From Chrysophaeum taylorii (lineage: Eukaryota; Sar; Pelagophyceae; Pelagomonadales; Pelagomonadaceae), in contig JAQMWT010000435.1 of the NCBI GenBank assembly GCA_029834535.1, positions 151,839 to 215,838 of the forward strand: a stretch of 64,000 bases of DNA, read 5' to 3'. A program made the position numbers and the translations under genes. Positions 58,844 through 64,000 of this stretch are shown here, piece after piece (within the stretch, counting starts at the first letter, position 1; each line of letters starts with the position of its first letter). The notes under the pieces are model-generated. The model had not been told where the DNA came from. It did no database searches and was given only the letters and a program-made list of their open reading frames with translations.

Positions 58844-59629
58844 TCAGCTTATCTGCTTCTTTCTCTCGCAGGCTGGCTGCGGTTTTCTGGGTGGTATGGA
58901 CACCCGGAACTTCGCTGATTTGAACACGTAGAAGATGGCGAACGGGACGTCCTCGGAGAACGAGCGTGGCAAGTCCACAACGATCTCTTCTCCGAAGGGC
59001 ACTTCCTGCTTGTGGACGTAGCCAGATAGTGCGGCGTAAACATTCGCGTAGAAGTATTCAGCGACAGCCTGTGTTTCGTTCTTTGCGTTTATCCACCCAG
59101 GCATCTGCTTCACTCGCTTTGCGATCTTCGTTTCGTTCATCATCTTCGACACCAGCGTGTTGTTCTTGGCGAAGAAGGTGTTTATCTTATCCTTGTACGT
59201 CCTACCGCGGCAGTCGAGGATGATGGTCTCGATGACGTTTCGCAGCTCAAGTTCTTTTAATTCACTCAAAAACGCGCCTCTCTGCAGCAAGAGTGCGTCC
59301 CGTTCAGACGTCAACACCCTCAATTCTTCCGACAGGTCCTTGGCTTCGAGAGCCACCTTCGCCACCTGGGCGGCCGCGTCGGCCACTTGGTCCTTGGCTT
59401 CGAGAGCCACCGCTGCCACTTGGTCCTTGGCTTCGAGAGCCACCTTCGCCACTTGGTCCTTGGCTTCGACCAACTCTTCCAAGCTCTCGTAATACTTTTC
59501 TTTCCATTCTCGTTCGACCGTCGCCCGGGGAGAGAGGACACGGCAACTGTGGACTTGACGTGCCGGCGCTTGAAACGCACATGCGAGATAATCGCCGGCG
59601 AGAAGAAGATTGGCACACACAAAGAACAT
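58844..59629 (-). CDS. Plastid-type targeted coiled-coil protein with AKDQVA repeats, 261 aa
   Basis: Function not recognised. MFFVCANLLLAGDYLACAFQAPA is a signal peptide ending in Cys-Ala-Phe-Gln-Ala-Pro, close to the ASAFAP import motif. Residues 40-125 form a long coiled coil with a repeated ALEAKDQVAKV-type unit (three to four copies of 24-27 bp at about 59340-59480), resembling LEA-like 11-mers. The C-terminal 130 residues are globular (IETIILDCRGRTYKDKINTF, VAEYFYANVYAALSGYVHKQ, VPFAIFYVFKSAKFRV) and rich in aromatic residues. The start at 59629 is supported by the leader. It may be a stromal structural or stress protein (inference). Confidence 0.65.
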   Translation of the reverse strand: MFFVCANLLLAGDYLACAFQAPARQVHSCRVLSPRATVEREWKEKYYESLEELVEAKDQVAKVALEAKDQVAAVALEAKDQVADAAAQVAKVALEAKDLSEELRVLTSERDALLLQRGAFLSELKELELRNVIETIILDCRGRTYKDKINTFFAKNNTLVSKMMNETKIAKRVKQMPGWINAKNETQAVAEYFYANVYAALSGYVHKQEVPFGEEIVVDLPRSFSEDVPFAIFYVFKSAKFRVSIPPRKPQPACERKKQIS

Positions 59630-59762
59630 CGTCGCCTGAGCTCCGAAGTACCGTTTTGTTCAGAGGAGCGAGAGGTTGTTAAAGTCTAACAGTCCGTTGA
59701 GTCGCGCCAAAAGCAATAAATGTCTCGCACTTCGAGGTCTGTCGCCCGCCTTTGACTGGCGA

Positions 59763-60017
59763 ATGCAGGTCGGTGAGGGCGGCGTGCGGCGGCGGCAGGT
59801 CGAGAACGAGCCGCCCGAGTTCGAGAAGCGCGCCGAGAAGCCCATCACGGAAGAGGAGGCTCTGGCGAGGTTGTCCAGTTTCATAGCCACGGCCGCAAAC
59901 GGCGGTCCGTTCGCGCCGCGAGACGACGTCCTCGCGCGGCTCCACATGATCCACAAAGCAATGAGTCGCGAAGCACCATCGCAGCCCAAGAAGCAGCGCA
60001 GAGAGTCGGCGCCCTGA
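59763..60017 (+). CDS. Small hypothetical protein, 84 aa
   Basis: Weak call. The frame MQVGEGGVRRRQVENEPPEF then EKRAEKPITEEEALARLSSF is open and has a predicted helical, polar composition ending KKQRRESAP. No homologue recognised, and an opposite-strand frame of similar length exists. It may be the exon of a gene whose other parts are not visible. Confidence 0.25.
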   Translation: MQVGEGGVRRRQVENEPPEFEKRAEKPITEEEALARLSSFIATAANGGPFAPRDDVLARLHMIHKAMSREAPSQPKKQRRESAP

Positions 60018-60394
60018 ACGAAGGTATGCACACGCAGAAAGGAGGTTTTGCTCCGAAGACAAACGACGGAGACGTCCACCGGCTGCCTGAAATACATAGT
60101 GTGCGGATTGGACTCCTCGCGGAGTGAGTGGCTCCACCCCTCGCATTACGCCCGCCATCGATGGCGGGCTCTTGTATGTTTGGTGAAACCCTTGGCACCG
60201 AGTTGCAGAAGAAATCAAATAGGGAGGGTTTTGTATGAACAGTGATTTGAATTGGGGTGTTATTATTAGTCCGTCGACGCTGAGGTTGGATGGAAGGCGA
60301 GCAGCAGGAGGAGCGGCTTGTCGATGCAGAAGTTGCCGAGCAGCAGCGGAAGGGCGGCGACACCGTCGTTGGCCCAGCCGTGGGAAATTTTAGC
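60018..60394. other. Intergenic, about 375 bp
   Basis: No gene seen. Contains a perfect 18-bp palindrome CCCGCCATCGATGGCGGG at 60151-60168. Confidence 0.5.
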
Positions 60395-63300
60395 GTTCAA
60401 TACGCGGGCCTACGTGATTACGCGGGCCTACGTGATCCTTACCCTAAATCGAGGGACAGACAGACAGTCACGTGACCTGAGCGATTTGCGCTCTGCGATC
60501 GACGAGGTCTCCATCAAAGACCTCATTATATCGCCGTGCTCTTGCATTCGCACCATTCCCGCCCAATTCCGCGAGGCATGGGCGAGCGCAATGGCTGAAG
60601 TGTGTTCATGGTTTGAAGACGCCACTTCCGATAACGCTCGTGACCGTGCCCTCCTTTGGTACATGAGCCTTCACAGCCTACTTCTTCGGCGAGCACCACG
60701 AGGCGGCGCCCGTCGGCCCGACGTGCTCACTGACCGCTTTACAGCCTTCGCCGCAGGGCGTTACGACCTCCTCGTTGACGGCTACCTCCACGACGTGACT
60801 CGCGTGCGCTCCCATGTACGCTCACGGGCGGCCCCCGACGATGACGCGGACGCACTTCGTGCATTGCGACTCGCTGAATCTGGCGACCTCTCTCGGGCGT
60901 GCCGTATTCTCACCAGCCTGGGCATCGCCGACCCCTGCCACCCAGACGTCATGCGCCAACTCGTGTCCAAACATCCTGCTCGCAAGGAGGACCTTCACAC
61001 TTTCCCCAACCACCCGCAAGGGCTCGCCACACTCTCGGTCGCCCTGCGTGAAACTTACCGCACGCTCCGGCCGAAGGCTGGTGTGGGCCCCGACCAGTGC
61101 CGCAATGAATTCCTCTCCGTTTTCGCCCAGCCCTTCCCGAGCAACGTCAAGGCACGCTCGGCGATGGACAAAATCGACAACCTTGAGACCTTGTTCGTTC
61201 GGGGGGGAGCTCTTCCTGACTGGTATTACTTCATCACCACCACGGTAACCCTCATTCCGTTGGTAAAACGACGCGCCGCTGACGCTAACCAAGCACCTGA
61301 CGTTCGACCTATCGGCATTGGCACCGTCCGCCGCCGTGCCACTGGACGGTGCCTTGTGCGTAGCCTCCACTCCGAGCTCTCTGAGGCACTGTACCCGATC
61401 AACGTTGCCGTCGGGGTCAAGGGCGGCCCCTCGCGCCTCGTCTTTGGCGTCCGCATCCACGCGGAGCAGTACCCCGACCAGGTCATCATCAAGCTGGACA
61501 AACGCAACGCCTTCAACGAGCTCAAGCGCCGGACCGTCGTGGACAAACTCGCAAACCACGCCAACGCTAAGCTGCGTGCCTTTGGCCACTTTATGTTCAA
61601 GCAATTGCGGCCGGCATCCTGGGTGGCCCTCCACGGCCCCACCGGCCTCGATCGTGCCCCCTTCGACTCTCAAGAAGGCGGCCAGCAAGGCGACCCCACC
61701 TATCCACCGGCGTACTGTCTGGCAACGCATGACGCCGCTCAGGCCCTTGACACCCGCTTACGTTCATGTGCCGGCTACGCCCGATTTGGCATGGACGACG
61801 GCGTCATCTCTGGTTCCCCTCGTGAAGTTGTCGACGCCCTCCTGCAGTACGCCCGCGACATCCAAGCTAGCGGCGAGGAGCTCCGCCTCGACAAGTGCGA
61901 GGCGTTCTGTCCGGCACTTGGCATGGGGCTTCTCGACCACCCCGATGTTCACGACCACGTCCAAGTTGCGCCTGACGGCACGCGTACTCTTGCTGGTATC
62001 CCCGTTGTCGCCGACGGCCTCGTAATCTACGGTGTCCCCATCGGCTCCCCCGGCCACGCCGGAGATGCCTATGTCGAAGCTACCTTGCAACGCGAGGTTG
62101 ACGCTCAGGTGAGCTACATGAGCCGTATTCGCACAAGCAGCTCAGAACGTCTCCCTCCACTGCGTACTCGTTGGGCCGCTACTGCATCGCCGCATGGACT
62201 ACATCGCGCAACACTGCTACCCCGCCAATGCCTTGAGCGCGCTCCGCCGCTTCGACGTTGCCGCCCTCAGCTTCGTCGCCACAGCACTTGGCGCAGATCC
62301 GCGTCAGGTTTTTGACTCCAACGGCATCGTCCTCCAACGCCTCCGTCTTCCTGCTCGAAGTGGGGGTGGCGGCATTCGCTCCTGCGCCGACCTCAGCCCC
62401 GCCGCCTTTGTTGGCACGGCGGCCCAGGCCCTCCCACACCTCGTCGACCTTCGCGATCCTACGGGTGCCTTGGAGGTCCCTGGCTACCTCCCCGCCTCGC
62501 CTCGGTCCTGGGTGCCACTTCTTTTCGCACAGGTAACGAGTTGCACCGTTGGCACCACCTCCTCGCATCCGGTTGCCGCCTGGGGCGGCACTCGAGACTG
62601 CGTGGGACGGACTTCGGGCTGATCTCCGTACCACGCTGGCTTCCCACGGCGGCGCTGGTTCCGGCGACCCCGCCAACGTTCATCTCGTCGACGGTCCTCT
62701 CTCCCACGAATTCGTCTCCATGGGCGTCCTCGTCGACCCCACCATCTCGACACCCGTGCTCATACCCCAACTCCAGCGTGCTCTAACCTCCCAGCGCGAG
62801 ACAGCTCGGGCCACTGCACTCCAGCGCCTTGCGGCCACCCTTCCCATCACCGAAGCACTTCGAGTAGCGGCGTCCTCATGGGATCGCTTCTCGACCACGT
62901 TCATCAGCTCGTGGCCCAGCTCTGGCCTTCAAATCCCCAACCGCTGCTGGGCTGAGATGTGTGCCCAGTACTTTGGCTACCCCTCTCCAGCTTGTTTGGG
63001 CCTCGTGGGCACTCGCATTCTGGGCACTGACGTCGTTCTCGACGCTCACGGCAAGGTGCTTCTCACGCAGGCCAACCTTGTCAACCGCGGAGGAGCGCGG
63101 ACCACCTGGCATGACGGCCAGCTCGACTGCGTCCACGGCAGCGTCAAAGAGGCCGGCATCCCAGCCCTGTCCGAGGTTTTCGGCATCTTTGCTGACGTCC
63201 CCTACCATTCGCACGCGCCTCTACGGCCGGTACCGAGGCAATCTCGCCCGACGTCAAGTCGTCCCAGACATCCTCACCACGCTCGACAACAAGGAGCAAC

Positions 63301-64000
63301 TCTACGACATCAAAACCCTCGCTTGGGTTCGTTGTACACCGCCCACGCCCTCCATCCCTCCCACCCGTCGCCTGTCGATCGGCGCGCAGCGCAAGTCCAC
63401 CGAATATCCCGCTCACGCCCGCGGCATCGACGCCATCATCCCCCAGCCGGGTACAGCACCACCGCCTGGCTTCTTGGGCCCTGTCGAACAGCGGCTGTAG
63501 CTACGGCACCGTCGCCGGCCTCGTCTTTGGTGCCTTCGGTGAGGCCAGCGCGGCGTGCCACGCTCTCGCCCAAACATGCGCAGCGCATCGCTGCGCGAAC
63601 CTGGGTGACAAGCGGCTGCGCCAACTTCACAGAGGCAAAGGCGGCCCAAACTCGCCGCATCTACCGTGAGTGGGGGATCGCCAACGCATTAGGCCGGGCT
63701 CGCTGTGCCCTCACCGCCCTCACCCATGTCGCCGCCTCGGGAACCCCCCCCAGGCCGCCCGATCCCAGCAGGACGTCACCCTTCGTCGCACATATGTCCG
63801 GCGGCAGCATGCGTACGACCAACGGACGGGGCCGTCCTCTCTTCGCCTGCCCCACGCCTCGGCGATGACCCCGACTAGGTCCCGCGTACTTATCTCCGCC
63901 CGTCAGGCACATCCCTCATACCCCACAAACCCACCCACATCCTTCATGCTCCCACCACACACCCCCCCTCTTAGCAGTCGACATTTAAAGACAGACAGAC
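60395..64000 (+). mobile_element. LINE copy D, longest copy, runs to the window end
   Basis: The element whose 3' pieces form part of the composite elements. The upstream flank again reads GCGGGCCTACGTGATCC, CCCTAAATCGAGGGACAGAC, here with a 17-bp duplication (TACGCGGGCCTACGTGAT). The body starts after a GACA repeat at about 60455-60465. The 3' end has the same UTR and ends ATTTAAAGACAGACAGAC at the window edge, so GACA repeats lie at both ends. Length about 3.5 kb. Confidence 0.8.
60465..63870 (+). pseudogene. LINE protein: RT and PD-(D/E)XK endonuclease, frameshifted, copy D
   Basis: The frame to 62315 holds an N-terminal helical part (LRLAESGDLSRACRILTSLG, then VSKHPARKEDLH), then RT blocks RPIGIGTVRRR, VIIKLDKRNAFNELKRR, EGGQQGDPTYPP and YARFGMDDGVISGS, where Met-Asp-Asp is the active site. 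A +1 shift near 62145 moves to the frame with RRMDYIAQHCYPANALSALR. More shifts (about 62490, 63200, 63500) follow; copy A shows the intact version of this end. The nuclease signature VVPDILTT...LYDIKTLAW is at about 63260-63330. The C-terminal nuclease and the absence of an APE-type nuclease place it with R2/CRE-like LINEs (inference). Confidence 0.78.

Noticed and set aside
1-64000. tRNA, rRNA and other structured RNA genes
   Set aside because: None recognised by eye; a covariance-model scan (tRNAscan-SE, Infernal) would be needed to exclude them.

Overview
The window reads as nuclear DNA of a eukaryotic alga with a secondary plastid, most likely a photosynthetic stramenopile such as a pelagophyte (inference). 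The supporting signs are: dense, GC-rich, mostly single-exon genes; GT-AG introns of only about 38-78 nt; eukaryote-only proteins (SNF2 remodeller, nuclear cap-binding subunit, CstF64, Rab, F-BAR, SPRING); and proteins that open with a signal peptide followed by a Phe-containing plastid-import motif of the ASAFAP kind (ribosomal protein L15, a small one-TM protein, a coiled-coil protein).

Layout. 1-15.3 kb is a compact gene block: Fun30/SMARCAD1-type helicase (partial), SPRING homologue, FHA protein, small plastid protein, P-loop sugar/nucleoside kinase, C2-TORTIFOLIA1-like microtubule protein, acyltransferase 3, an acidic unknown, and NCBP1/CBP80. 15.3-18.7 kb is a composite mobile element (dead Helitron helicase plus LINE 3' end). 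18.7-21.8 kb holds a Rab GTPase behind an 11-bp minisatellite, plastid L15 and a DxD glycosyltransferase-like protein. 21.8-23.3 kb is a second composite element. 23.5-27.1 kb holds F-BAR, TrhO/TSTD2 and CstF64 genes. 27.1-29.3 kb has no convincing gene.

29.3-45.2 kb is a nested pair of Ty3/gypsy LTR retrotransposons. The older copy II (minus strand) has been interrupted by short (TTAG)n-tailed elements and by the younger copy I (plus strand; LTRs nearly identical; 4-bp target duplication CCAG). Both copies carry a cytosine-5 DNA methyltransferase domain between the gag-protease region and the reverse transcriptase, with motifs I, IV (PPC), VI, VIII and X recognisable. This is the most interesting content of the window.

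46.3-53.7 kb returns to host genes: secreted glycosyltransferase-like protein, TACO1/YebC, hevein-LysM protein, and a large intradiol-dioxygenase-like/cysteine-repeat protein. 53.9-55.2 kb is a third composite Helitron/LINE element. 55.2-58.7 kb is a decayed Ty1/copia element with 75-bp LTRs and an AATAC target duplication, holding a 259-bp hAT-like MITE. 58.8-60.0 kb has a coiled-coil plastid-type protein and a small ORF. From about 60.4 kb to the end runs the longest copy of the LINE whose 3' pieces sit in the composite elements; it has an RT with an FGMDDG active site and a C-terminal PD-(D/E)XK nuclease.

The host genes are housekeeping and do not form an obvious pathway. The mobile elements account for roughly 40% of the window and show clear nesting order. 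Exon joins were worked out by eye from GT-AG sites, frame continuity and family resemblance; no alignment or search was run.
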